From Adiantum capillus-veneris (Eukaryota; Streptophyta; Polypodiopsida; Polypodiales; Pteridaceae): DNA of 64,000 bases. The position numbers and the translations under genes are program-made. The notes below the pieces were generated by a model. It searched no databases. It was not told where the DNA came from and was given only the letters and a program-made list of their open reading frames with translations. Position 1 is the stretch's first letter. Every line of letters begins with the position of its first letter. The DNA is taken from positions 49,862,274 to 49,926,273 of the forward strand of contig CM043942.1 of the NCBI GenBank assembly GCA_014529385.2, in the 5' to 3' direction. Shown piece after piece: positions 50,616 to 61,076 of this stretch.

Positions 50616-53200
50616 CATTCCAAATGCGGACTCATGACTCATGTCATATATTAGAGGGCAATGTTTGTGAGCAATTTTTCAACCATTTTTGCATTTTATT
50701 GTGTGATTTTGGGAAAAAGAATATGCCCTCGTAATTAATCAGAATTGGGAACCAAATCATCACACATGAGCCCCTAGGGATGTGTATAGACTATAAAGAG
50801 AGTCAAATCTGCCCAAAAAACGTCTAAAAACAGCAAAAAATAGGCCAAGATTGACGATTATGAGTGAGAATGTACATAGACGAGAAAAATGTGAGCTACA
50901 AAGTGTTTTGCTTTTCATAGGTATTTTTATAGGTTAGAATTGCTATTTTCGGGTTATTTTGGGATTTATTTGCTTTATTTTAGCCATTTTCTAGCAAAAA
51001 TTATAGAAAAAAATTCCGTAATCCAGATGGAAACACAAAAGAAGAGATGCCTGATCGGAGAAAGGTAAAGAAGACATAGAAAAAATAGGGACTGCAAAGG
51101 TGACAGGGCAAAATGACCACCGTCATGAAGGGACCTCCAACAGGAGAAATCTACAAAAATTGTAGAACTGGAGCAAACGAGGTCCAAATCAAGAAATTTG
51201 CGAGCCTAAACTGCATCTCGCAAAAAGTTATGGCCACAGGTAAAAGATGGGAAAATTTTGTGTCGGAGTCTCGATTACATATAGAGAGGCTAGGCTAGAA
51301 ATCTCTCATTTGAGCCATTTTCCATTGTGAGAGAGAGAGAGCTCCCTACAGCAGTTGAGACTTCCAGAAGCTCATCCATCACGCACGGTCACCAGATCGA
51401 CATCAGATATGAGAGGTACGCTCGTCAACACTGACTCTAAGTGTTGTTTACTTCAGTTAGTCGCAAAACCTCGCCAGCATCACAATCACAACCTGTGCAC
51501 ACATACGGTAGACCGGTTGTTAGGGAGACCTAGAGGCCACCAAATGGAACCAAAATTGAAAGACACAATGCCTATAGATTAGGGATCAAGCCTATGACCT
51601 CGGAAAGCGCGAAGGAAGCCGCTCAGAAAACCTTAATTTCACAAGACCTGCAAAAGGGCAACTGAACCAAGGTGATCGAAAATGAGCCAAAACTCATAGA
51701 CAGCAAGCCAATAACCTCGACAAACCGACTGAAGGGTTAGATCATGAAAAAGTTCGTCAAAACGGAGCCTAAAGTCCCTATCTGATGGAAACTGCACAAA
51801 GCGTCACGATACTCTAACGGGCCGACTAAATGACAAAATGACACCAAATTTAACAAGGTACATCCAAAAGAGGTCAATACGAGATGGAATGTGTCCACTC
51901 AGGAAAAAAGCTCTTCCACTAGGACAAATGCCAGCAACAGGCCAGAAAGATGTCCAAATGGTCGTTTTTCGTGTTGTAAACACCAAAACAACAACCGACT
52001 GCTTTGATGGAAGGTCAAAAGGAAATAAAAGAAAGCCGGAGTCATACAATGACCAAAAGGAATGGCGACCATCACCTAAGTGGTCTACTTCGACTCCAGG
52101 ACTAGCTAAGTGCTGCAAACAGAGAGTACACTCTTCTAAATTGATTAAAACTTGATGTGTGTGTCTAGGAGAGCCTATTAACACCATTGTGGTCAACTAA
52201 CATAAAAAAAACTGGTAAAAATGACTAAGTACTAGTCTATCGCGATAGACTTGAATTTACAATTAGACAAGTAAAATTTTGATTTTGGCTTCATGAGGAG
52301 TTCTAACAAGGAATATTAACCACCATTATCAAATCAAAGTGCAAAAGGGATCTCTTTTGGCCAAATAACCTAGTCTATCGCGATAGACTTGCTACTACAA
52401 TATTTGGGGGAAAGACTTTTCAAAATTTTCACAAAACAGACTTGGGAAAGCACATGAAGGCAATACACCAAATTTGGTGACAGGATGGACTCATATGGCA
52501 AGCCGAGAAAGACATGACGACAACTCAGAGTCAGAACAGGACATCTCAAGGGCAGACAGTTAAAATTCACATGTGAGAGGTCAAGAAACCTTACATCAAC
52601 TTGGAGAAGGTAGACAGATGATCACAGAGCCAAAAAATGACAAATTGACACTGAGTACCAGTCTATCGCGATAGACTAAGCAGAGGGATACTAGGCCATC
52701 TAACCAAAAATTTGAATTAACAGTTGGATTCAACATGATGCAAGAAGACTACCCACTAAGTTTGAGCCCAAAACAACACAAAATGAAGGAGATAGACCAA
52801 CATCTCCTTGGAAGGAATGTGGAAAAAATGGGAGTTGATCCAAAAAGGGGTCACTTGACATTTGAGGTGAAAATGGGATCAGATCATGTGCAGGGTATGA
52901 GAAACCAATTTGTGAGGCACAACTGCAAAATAGGACCCTTGTCAAAAGATGGCTAGTCTATCGCGATAGACTGAGCAAAAGTTGCAAATAAACTGATTTT
53001 CAATTTGGGATTATAGAGTGACCTTACATGCCCTATGAACATACACCACACAAAATTTCAGGCATTTGGACTTGTTCTCCTTCACCAACAACATTAATTT
53101 GAAGCCGTCAGAGTCGCGCAATGGAAGAGCTTGTCTATCTGCTAACATTTTACCTTAACTCATCTTGGGACTAAGAAGGCTCATCTAGATGCATGATTAA
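50616..53200 (+). other. Ty3-B 3' noncoding region with four palindromes
   Basis: About 2.6 kb without a convincing gene. Four perfect copies of AGTCTATCGCGATAGACT start at 52234, 52372, 52660 and 52955. Sequence near the last copy (CACAAAATTTCAGGCATTTGGAC near 53052) resembles the leader near 41155-41172, so the two regions share repeat ancestry. A TATA-like TATAGAGAGG is near 51280. No other promoter is evident. Confidence 0.8.
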
Positions 53201-54104
53201 GTGGTAATCAATTTAGAAGAGAAGTACTATGTTTGTACATTAACTGTTAATTGTGAATATAGGATCCATGGATGCTTCTCTGGGGAAAAGAAAAGGCAAG
53301 AACCAACAGAAGGTGCAATACCCTATGCACTTCTACCCAATTCACTAAAGCCAGCGGCCACCTGGATACTTGCAGACGTGCAACAGGCAGCAGCCTTTCA
53401 GATCTATCAAGGTTCATATGTGGATGACAAAAGAAATTTAGTGGATACAGTGATGATCCCCAAGGAGGCAGAAAATTACTTGAAAAGATCACCGCAAAGG
53501 TCATGGCTCAAAAAAGTTGGCTTATGGAACTTTGAATCACTACCACCAGTAGGGATAGATTTCAAGAGGGTACAACACCTAATTGAGACTATCCAAGAAG
53601 ATGGATAATGAAGTGATGGAGATCCAGATCACCAAAGAAATCATCAAGGAGGCATTGAAATTGTCTGATCAAGGAGCCAACATGAGAGAAAGAAGGAAAA
53701 ACCTCACAGTCTACTTGCAAAAGTCCAAACTACCATCTTTTGAACTCATAGCAAACCCGGAAGTAAGAGAACTGACACAGATCTATAGTCAGTGTTTGTT
53801 GAGCTACAGCAAAAGACCGCCAAGATACACTACACCACACGGGAGCATCTCAACCACACTGACATGGGCTATGGGAATGACCCATGAGTTCTATATAGAT
53901 CACGCATCATATCTGTTTGAAGAAGTGACAAAGCTAAGGCAGGACAAGCCAAATTACATTGCAGGAGGAGAAGTCCTCACCAGAATCATATACCAGGCCA
54001 TAGGCGCGGCAGATCAGCTACCACATGCCCCATCAAAACGATTGGCTGGTGTTAAGAGAGAATATCGAAGACAGATCACAAAGGAAAGTACCGGCCTCTA
54101 TTAA
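53201..54104 (+). pseudogene. Ty3-B accessory protein, N-terminal domain
   Basis: Two overlapping frames (53201-53608 and 53583-54104) joined by a phase change near 53590. Blocks: LVDTVMIPKEAENYLKRS, GIDFKRVQHLIETIQEDG, ITKEIIKEALKLSDQG, ELTQIYSQCLLSYSKRPPR, MTHEFYIDHASYLFEEVTKL and EVLTRIIYQAIGAADQL. The same blocks occur in the remnant at 26290-27260. No membrane segment or signal peptide is seen, so a retroviral envelope is unlikely. I do not recognise the family. It may belong to the uncharacterised proteins annotated as putative plant transposon proteins. Confidence 0.65.
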
Positions 54105-54209
54105 CACCATTGGAGGACGCAGTCTGGAAAGAGTAACAAGAAGTGCACAAGAAAAGATGGAAGAAGAAAGAAGAACTGAAGAGGAAGATGTCCGACTAAA
54201 GAAGCGGAA

Positions 54210-56126
54210 ATGGAAAACAACACCAGGTTGCAGAAGATAGTAAAAATGGAAAGGATGCTAGAAGGATTTGTTCTAGAGAGATCTCTACGAGGCGATGTAG
54301 GCGCCACTTGGAAACCTTCTAGTAGCACTTACACACTGAGAACGAAGAATAAAAACAACCCAGCTTTTGAGTTGGACTGGTTCGAGAGGTACATCCAAGA
54401 AAGAAATGCTAGGGACGAACCAGAATTGCTACTAGAAGAGGAGGATCTCCAAACTTTGAGAGATCAATTGAGGCCAACTTCACGAGATCAGGAAACACCA
54501 CCGCCATCTCCAAGGCCAGAGACAAGTGAGAGGCAATCTACCCACCTGCTGACTCTCCTTTGCATTCAGAAAGCTCACATCGTGATGAGAGAGTTCATAC
54601 ACCACCCAGTGAAGAAGAAGAAGAGAAAGAACAGATGGTCACCCAAACACTGGAACCATATCACAAATCGATAAAGGCAAGAAAAAGGAGGTGGATCAGA
54701 CAAAAGATAAAGCTTCCTCCTCTCAAGAAATTGAGCTGGAAGCTACTATAGATGAAGATTTGCAGTCAATGGAGACAATACTAAACCGAACAAGACTGCA
54801 CAGTCAATGGTTAGCTGATCAGAACAGGTCCAACAAAACGAAGTTAGAAAAAACCCATCAAGAAGTTATGAGACTGCAGGAGCAAAGAGATGACACTCTA
54901 AAATTGATCAGCATCAGAGATGCTGAGATCTTGGGAATCAAAAGCACGGTAAATCTCCTCAAAGACAATTTACAGGAGTTTGAAGATTTCAATGCCATTT
55001 GTGAAGATACAATCAACGTATTCCTTGAAGATGTCAGTGACAAAGATGAACACATCCATAAGTTGGAAAAAGAAAAGCAAGATGCGCTGGAGACAGTCAA
55101 AAGTTTGCAAGTCGTCATCGATGACTTACAAATTGAAGTCAAAGATTTGAGGGCAGTAACAGATATACAAGCAAGGGAAATCGAACGAGGTAAGAAACAA
55201 AAAACGTCGCTACCAACAACACCGGTAGTCCACCCACAAGAAGAAGTGGCTGCACTGAAGAGGGAGCTGGAGTTGGAAAGAAAACAGCGCTTAATGATAG
55301 CCGAAAGTGCTCTTAGAGCAGAGGATCAACTACAAAGGCAAAGTTCAGACTTACAAAGTGAACAGCAACAAGGACCAGCTCCTGACAGTGACATGGAAAG
55401 CATTGTTTCCAAATCACTCAGGGAAGAAAATGAAAACTTTCACATCAGGGTAAAGCAGTTAGAGGAGTCTGCAGCTCAAAAAGAGATGGAATTTCAAGCT
55501 CTCCAAATCAATAGTAGAACAATGGCTGCGCAAATCGCAAGTCTTCAAACTGCAAGGCAACACCAAGGACAGGTACGAGTGCACTTGGAGCAAGCAGCCA
55601 CGGATTTGGCTGGACTCGCCGAAGTATATGGGGGTCAAGATGACTACAGGGAGAATCAGATGATCAGGAAGCCCCAGATACACAAACTGATCAAACTAGC
55701 TCCAAAGACAAGAAATAGATGAAGATTCGGTCACGAGATTGGAAGAGCAGAGGCTGGCCGAGCAAATGGAAAAAACAATCAGAGATGATATGGTACAAGG
55801 CAATGCAACTAGAAAAGGAGATGCTACAAGGGCTCTCCAGATCATGCAAAACAGCAGCAAAGCTACGGGAGGAATGGAATGCCCCTATGTTACCCTATGC
55901 TCTGCTGAAATACGAAACTCTAACACATCAACGGCAGCTCGCAAAAGAAGAACAAGTGTCAGTGTTTGAAGGAGAATTACAGGATCGGGAACAGCAAAAC
56001 AGAATAGTAGACAGCAAGCCAAAGTGGAGGCGTCAATGGCTCTTGGATCATCCTAATAACCTGATCCACTTAGTCAACGCACCGCCTGAGCTGAGGAATG
56101 ACATAACTTTTTGCCCAACTCCCTGA
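54210..56126 (+). pseudogene. Ty3-B accessory protein, coiled-coil and C-terminal region
   Basis: Three frames: 54210-54674, 54691-55722 and 55719-56126. The middle one, 343 residues, is almost wholly a predicted-looking coiled coil with Leu/Ile/Val at heptad spacing and many Glu/Lys/Gln (LQSMETILNRTRLHSQWLA, VKSLQVVIDDLQIEVKDLRA, VAALKRELELERKQRLMIAE). An acidic Pro/Glu linker precedes it. The C-terminal piece contains REEWNAPMLPYALLKYETL and HPNNLIHLVNAPPELRND. Phase changes separate the parts. The protein probably self-associates. Its role in the element is unknown. Confidence 0.6.
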
Positions 56127-56655
56127 ACATACACCTACAGCCAACATAAAGCACTACAAAGCAGAAATCCGACATGGCTAAATTATCCAGTATTGCCAGG
56201 GCCTGCAGAGGGAGAGAGAATATCCGGTTCTTACATGGTGAAAACCCTTCAGGGCGCCATTGCAGAATTCGGAGGCTCTCCCGACCTATCCTGCAAGATG
56301 CTATGTAAAATAGCTCGAACCTTTTTGGCCTGTCTCACAGTCTTCTCAGAAAGCTGGACTTCAGAGTATATGGATACCGAAAGAAGCATCTCATAGCTGT
56401 CATACAATCTAAGTGGGCCACCCACAGAGCCAGTATTGTATGCCTATTTCAGACGGCTAATGTTTCTGCCAAGATACCATCTCCAAACCTTCGAAGAAGC
56501 ATTTTACACAGGCTTCTTCATGTACAAGTCCAAAATTTTTGGCCCATTAATGGCAAGCGAGTCTATGCGATATGATGCGTTTCTACATCAAATCAACCAA
56601 GAAGGATGACAACGACACTGAAGACAAAGACGATCATGTCATGGTAGACATGAAT
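56127..56655 (+). other. Ty3-B region between the accessory gene and the terminal tract
   Basis: A short frame at 56193-56396 (FGGSPDLSCKMLCKIARTFL) may be the decayed end of the accessory protein. Nothing else is recognised. Confidence 0.35.
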
Positions 56656-56669
56656 TAGGAGGGGGGGAG
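56656..56669 (+). other. Ty3-B terminal polypurine tract
   Basis: TAGGAGGGGGGGAG directly before the LTR start TGTTGGAGCC. It primes plus-strand synthesis. Confidence 0.9.
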
Positions 56670-57591
56670 TGTTGGAGCCCATTTTTCCAACTGTTGTAAT
56701 GAGGCCATCTTGTAAAGCATATCAAATTCCCATTTTATGTCAAAGACGTCTTATCATTTTGATCCATTTGTCTGGGTCATGTAAAGATTAATCAGTTAGT
56801 CAGTACTCAGATTTGTTCCCACTTTGTAATAATGAGTAAGAGAATCCCATGTACATTTTTGAGCTAAGGTGACTAAAGTATAAAAGTCACCTTAGAATCA
56901 TTTTGCAATAACATTGTTTTTTAATATTAATCCTATGTCGTACGAGTCTGAGAGAGAGAGAGAGAGAGAGAGATTCTTATCCTCTTCGCTAGGCATTCTC
57001 CCTCACCGGATTCACGACGTGACTACACCATCGTGGTAGTCTCTCCGAGAGCTACGCGCCCACGCCACGCATTCACATTTTTGAGCTGTTCGCGATCGAT
57101 CCTTCCTCGAGCTTGTTTTGTTTGTAAGTAGCACAAACAATGTCTGTTTTCAACAATCAAGTGCTTTATGGAATGAGAAAGAGATTAGCTACACATAGAT
57201 ACTCATGAACTTAAGTTTCGCCCACTTTTGGATTATGACCTGTTAGTCTATCGCGACTGTATTCGAGATAACTAGGGTTCAAATCTGGTGAGATTAGACT
57301 TATAGGTAAGTATATCCTAGTGAGAGGATGGTGCCTACAAGTTTGATGCGATTCCGAGTTCATTGGAAGTGTAAACGGTGTTGTGAGCGGTTAGGGATAG
57401 AGTGGGTTGCATTCTTCCAGGGTTAGTGATTGATGCATCATAAAAGTGTGTATGTGTAGATTGGTCTCAGCCTGACAAGATAACGAGATTTCCTACGTGC
57501 ACCTACGGGTTAGTCGTGTCATCGGATGATAAGTATGTTGTCTGTGTCGTGCTTGTGAGTATGAACAGGGGAGTAGTTAAGCCCTAAAACA
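56670..57591 (+). repeat. Ty3-B 3' LTR, complete
   Basis: 922 bp, TGTTGGAGCC to CCCTAAAACA. It contains a TATA box at 56879-56886, an (AG)n run at about 56949-56972, and the half palindrome AGTCTATCGCGA near 57245. Ty3-C resumes at 57592. The left copy lacks the first ~354 bp. Confidence 0.92.
56864..56895 (+). promoter_or_regulatory. Ty3-B LTR TATA box in the loop of an 11-bp inverted repeat
   Basis: CTAAGGTGACT (56864-56874) and AGTCACCTTAG (56885-56895) are perfect reverse complements. The 10-base loop between them holds TATAAA. The box would drive rightward transcription. Only the 3' LTR keeps it, so this copy has no 5' promoter. Confidence 0.75.
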
Positions 57592-58183
57592 TCGGGATTT
57601 GCAAACAACTAGTGGTCACGCAATAACTCAAAGACAATATGCAGGTGATTTTTGTGTTCATTCTCATCATGCCTAAAAATCAAAATGTCATCAAAGAACA
57701 CAATAACAAAGTCTTGATAATCAAGAAATATTTTGTTCATCATCCTAGCAAATGTGGCAGGTGCATTTGTGAGACCAAACGGTAAAACAATAAACTCATA
57801 ATGACCAGACTGGGTACGAAATGCAGTTTTAAAAATATCATTAGGGTGCATACGGATCTGATGGTATCGTGATTTCAAGTCAATTTTGCTAAACAGTTTG
57901 GCTCCTCGTAAGCGATCTAGGAGATCGTCTATACGTGGGATGGGATAGCGGTTTTTGATAGTAACCTTGTTTAATGCACGGTAGTCTATGCACATGCGAA
58001 AAGTTTTGTTTTTCTTTTGGACTAGGAGAACTGGTGCACCAAAAGGGGATGCACTAGGACGGATGAGGCCCTTATCTAGGAGTTCGGTGATTTGTTTTTG
58101 GATTTCTTATTGGTGCAAGGGACTGTGTCTATATGGTGCTCTGTGTGGAGGTTGTGAGCCTGGAAAAATTTCAATTTTATGAT
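57592..58183 (-). pseudogene. Ty3-C reverse transcriptase, N-terminal and palm part
   Basis: The minus strand reads [19 protein letters not shown], then [52 protein letters not shown] and the active site VFFDDILIF (FFDD instead of YIDD). A stop follows LLRDH, where the Ty3-B insertion is near. It is the standard chromovirus RT layout. Confidence 0.92.
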
Positions 58184-58816
58184 CTAATTCACCACGAGAG
58201 GGTGGGAGGTGAGGGGGGTAATCATCCACAAAGCAATCATTATACTGTGAGAGGAAACCTTACGTGTGTGAGAGAAAGATGATTGTGTGTGCTCCACTTC
58301 ACTAACAAATATCATGTATGCTTTGTCATCCTTTCGTAGTGCACGTTTTGCTTGTGTGTGGGATATCAAGGGAAACATAGCAAGTGATGCAGCAGTAGAA
58401 AGTGAAATAGATTTGCCATTGAAAGTGAAATTCATTGTGTGTGTGCGATAGTCAATTTGTGGATTATGTTAGTGTCGAAATGGCATGCCCAAAATGATAT
58501 CGGTGGATTGCAATGGTGCAATTAAAAAATCACGTTGTTCTGTGTAATCACCAATGGTAATTGTGAGAGATTTAATTTCACGTGTGCCATTGTACTTAGT
58601 TCCTTGAAAAGCACATTTAACTTTGTATGCAGATGGTGTGGTGGTTAAATTCAATTTTCTTACCAATTTTTCAGAAATAAAGTCGTGTGAACTACCATCA
58701 TCATGTAAAATAGACACGCTTGAATCTTGAATTTTTCCTATTTGACGGAGCAAGGCATGAATTGAAATTGGCTTACCTGGTAGGTGAGGTGGTGTTGCAG
58801 CTGTCCAATCAGCCAT
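58184..58816 (-). pseudogene. Ty3-C protease and pre-RT region
   Basis: From 58816 leftward: IHALLRQIGKIQDSSVSILH, DDGSSHDFISEKLVRKLNL, VKCAFQGTKYNGTREIKSL and STDIILGMPFRH, then a stop at 58469 and a second frame to 58184. The active-site region has DDGSSH where DSGATH is usual. The context (knuckle upstream, RT downstream) fixes it as the retropepsin. Confidence 0.8.
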
Positions 58817-59578
58817 GTCATCGTCTAGGGGTTCTGATGCATCTTCGATGTTGTGTATGCGAGCTGTGGGTTGGCGAGGTCCGGGTGGCCGATTGTTGGT
58901 GCAGTTGGCTTCAACATGGCCGTATTGGCGGCATTTGAAGCACCGAACACCATTACGACATGCTGGGGAATTGGGATATGTGTTTGAAATTTGAGGTGCA
59001 GTTGCAGTAAAAACACGGGAATGGTGATGATGCAGTATGCCTCTGCAATATATTCGCGCACAGAGTTGTTCCTCTTCTTTTGATTGAGCCTAAACCTCAC
59101 GCTCTTTTTTCACGATAATTGTGTCGCCTATGTCAAGGAGGTAGCACCGATTGTTAACAGAGAATCCCGATTCTTCTAATTACTTCCTCAAAACTCCACC
59201 ATTCAAAAAATCTTGTTCAATGTCTCCTGTTTCTTTAAATCTCTATGCATAGACTAAGTATTATAATTATATATGGGGGATGCTTAATACATTGTAAGTA
59301 AACGCTTAAACAAGTTAATTCTATTGAGTTTCATACTTAATTATTCTTCAATCATCTTTTAATTCCATGATAATTCGTGTTGATTATTTTATTTATTTTA
59401 AACTTCAAGCAAGGTTTGTTTTAATTGAATTATATAACGATGTTTAGACACTTGTCGAAATAAAAAATTGATACCAATGATACTAATAAGATAAGTAAGG
59501 CAAACTTAGCTGTGGGATTGATTGGTCATGAATCTCCTCGCATGCTCGTATCTAGCACTATCAAGAGCATTTTAATCT
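58817..59578 (-). pseudogene. Ty3-C gag remnant with CCHC knuckle
   Basis: Reading minus, the canonical knuckle CFKCRQYGHVEANC lies at about 58917-58958, followed by DDDMADW at the protease junction. Upstream toward 59578 the sequence is A/T rich and broken, with no clear capsid block. Much of gag seems deleted or decayed. Confidence 0.7.
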
Positions 59579-59591
59579 GGCTCTGATACCA
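59579..59591 (-). other. Ty3-C primer-binding site (initiator Met tRNA)
   Basis: The minus strand reads TGGTATCAGAGCC one base after the LTR end (59593), a perfect match to the plant initiator Met tRNA 3' end. Confidence 0.95.
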
Positions 59592-59592
59592 C

Positions 59593-60217
59593 TGCTACAG
59601 ACGGGGGCGTGGCTGCCCTGCAAAATACTCAAAAGAACACGCTGCAATCCATGAAAAAGCACAAATCAACATACCTCGAATCACACAACGCATAATCCAA
59701 GTTGTACACGAGCAGAGACAGAAAGAGAGTGTGATAGAACGAGAGAGCACGTGTAGGCGCACCACCTAGAGCAGAGTGCTACGCCGGCATGGCAAGAGAG
59801 AAGAGAAGAATAACACAGACACTGGGTACAATCTCCCCCCGTGCAAGAGTGACCATGTCCCTCTTGCACGTATTTAATTTATAGAGAAGTTCATGCTCAA
59901 AATTGAGTTACATCCAATTCACACTTGGGCATAAAATAGTCATGGCTCATAAAGAGCTCAATGTAACAATTAATAGCTGTCTACATCTCAACTTATAACT
60001 AAACCATAAATACTAAGGCTTGCCACAGAAATCCACTGGTGGCAATTTTATTCCAAATAACTGCTATCGCTTTATTGTCCAGCACGTGCCAATCACTGAT
60101 CTGCTCACACAACACCCAGCAAGTGATCATATTCCACAATTCAAATCAACATTGCAATGCTTCATCAGAATATCAAATATTTCACAAATATATTATCAAA
60201 ATATCAATTCCATTACA
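59593..60217 (-). repeat. Ty3-C 5' LTR
   Basis: 625 bp, aligned with 37105-37730 throughout. It is followed by the TTCTT target duplication. The 10-bp inverted repeat beside the TATA box is also present here (about 59839-59869). Confidence 0.93.
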
Positions 60218-60222
60218 TTCTT

Positions 60223-60401
60223 GGACGTAGTGTGATCTAAAAAAATTCAATTTTCTATGTGCTCAAGATGGCATTCTTATCAAGTAAAGATTGGTGAAGG
60301 CATAACCGAGGTGTATCCATTGGAGTGTACATTTGTTGGGGTGTCCATGTAGCTTCTTCATCACCTTGGTCTTCCCAGTCCACTATGAGCTCCACAGAGG
60401 G
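60223..60401 (+). pseudogene. Copia-4 internal remnant, right part
   Basis: Noncoding-looking sequence between the Ty3-C insertion and the Copia-4 3' LTR. The purine-rich GAGCTCCACAGAGGG at about 60388-60402 may be its polypurine tract. Confidence 0.5.
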
Positions 60402-60657
60402 TATTAAAGTAATAGCATCTCAAGTGAATAGCCCAATGTGATCCCAATATTTATTTTGGCTTTAGGTATTTATTTTACTTATTTGTCAATTCTTGGGTGG
60501 GGCAATTTGAGAAGGTGCATATATAAGCACCACCTTGCCCCCATTGTAAATCATCAATTCACTGCCAAGGTTGGTTGGTTCACCAGTATTTCTCTCTGTT
60601 TCCCTTTCTCGTGTGTTCTCCCCATTGTTTTATGCTTCCACATCGTTGACTTTGACA
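60402..60657 (+). repeat. Copia-4 3' LTR
   Basis: It matches 35552-35801 from ATAGCATCTCAAGTG to GACTTTGACA, with scattered substitutions and a small indel (TTCACTG near 60565). GACGC follows and may be the target duplication partner of GATGC at the left end. Confidence 0.8.
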
Positions 60658-60788
60658 GACGCCACGCTCTATTCTGTGAGTCGGGAATGTAGTACCCCTA
60701 CGTTTGAGCAAATGATTCTCTGCCAACACCTCCCCTCCACACTATCTCGCATGGGCAGCTTCAAATGGGATCCACGGTTGAGGTGATT

Positions 60789-61076
60789 TGGACCGCTAGA
60801 TGCACATTTGTAAATTCGGGACATTTGGTAAAATCGGGGAGAAAAGTAAATTCGGGTAGGCTTGTGAATTCGGGGCGGTCCGCACCCATATCTTGAACCC
60901 GCGACCTCCCCACTACGAGCCATGAGCACTAACCACTACGCCCGCATGCGTTCGTTGAAATATAGGTGATTCTAGTATGTCATATTGTAAATGTGGACCG
61001 AGTAGTAAATTCGGGGAAATTTGTAAATTCTGGCAGACTAGTAAATTCGGAAAAAATGTCGAATCTGACGGTCCAC
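60789..61076. repeat. Two inverted-repeat units with GTAAATTCGGG motifs flanking a tRNA-like sequence
   Basis: Unit 1 (60789-60881) runs from GGACCG to CGGTCC. Unit 2 (60993-61076) runs from GTGGACCG to CGGTCCAC. Inside both, variants of GTAAATTCGGGGA recur about every 15-35 bp, seven or so in all. The tRNA-like head lies between the units. Confidence 0.7.
60889..60950 (-). mobile_element. tRNA-derived SINE head (probable)
   Basis: On the minus strand, GGGCGTAGTGGTTAGTGC resembles an RNA polymerase III A box (about 60926-60944), and GCGGGTTCAAGA resembles a B box (about 60891-60903). They lie about 27 bases apart, close to tRNA spacing. No full cloverleaf was found, and no A-rich tail or target duplication was identified. 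Confidence 0.5.

Larger units (their letters stand above)
39427..57591 (+). mobile_element. Ty3-B: giant Ty3/gypsy retrotransposon with 3' accessory region
   Basis: About 18.2 kb. Order: truncated 5' LTR (39427-39995), primer site, 1.6-kb leader, gag, reduced PR1, linker, RT-RNase H, two integrase zinc modules, integrase core, PR2 and tryptophan tail. An internal polypurine tract (50602), 2.6 kb of noncoding DNA, an accessory region with a coiled coil (53201-56130), a terminal polypurine tract and a full 3' LTR (56670-57591) follow. Overall organisation recalls Athila-type elements, which also carry a gene between pol and the 3' LTR. It is inserted in Ty3-C. Several stops and frameshifts and the loss of the 5' promoter make it inactive. 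Confidence 0.9.
37105..60217 (-). mobile_element. Ty3-C: chromovirus-type Ty3 element, split by Ty3-B
   Basis: Minus-strand element with LTRs at 59593-60217 (5') and 37105-37730 (3') and a perfect target duplication TTCTT (37100-37104 and 60218-60222) in Copia-4. It has a Met-tRNA primer site, gag knuckle, protease, RT, integrase and chromodomain. It is interrupted at about 39430/57592 by Ty3-B, within the RT segment that reads LFANP on one side and IFFQTHIDYLGHIV on the other. It also lacks most of RNase H and the integrase N-terminus by internal deletion. About 5 kb of the span is Ty3-C itself. Confidence 0.93.

Noticed and set aside
53201-54104. The Ty3-B accessory gene as an envelope gene (endogenous retrovirus)
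   Set aside because: No signal peptide or hydrophobic membrane segment is visible, and the long coiled coil is highly charged rather than fusion-protein-like.
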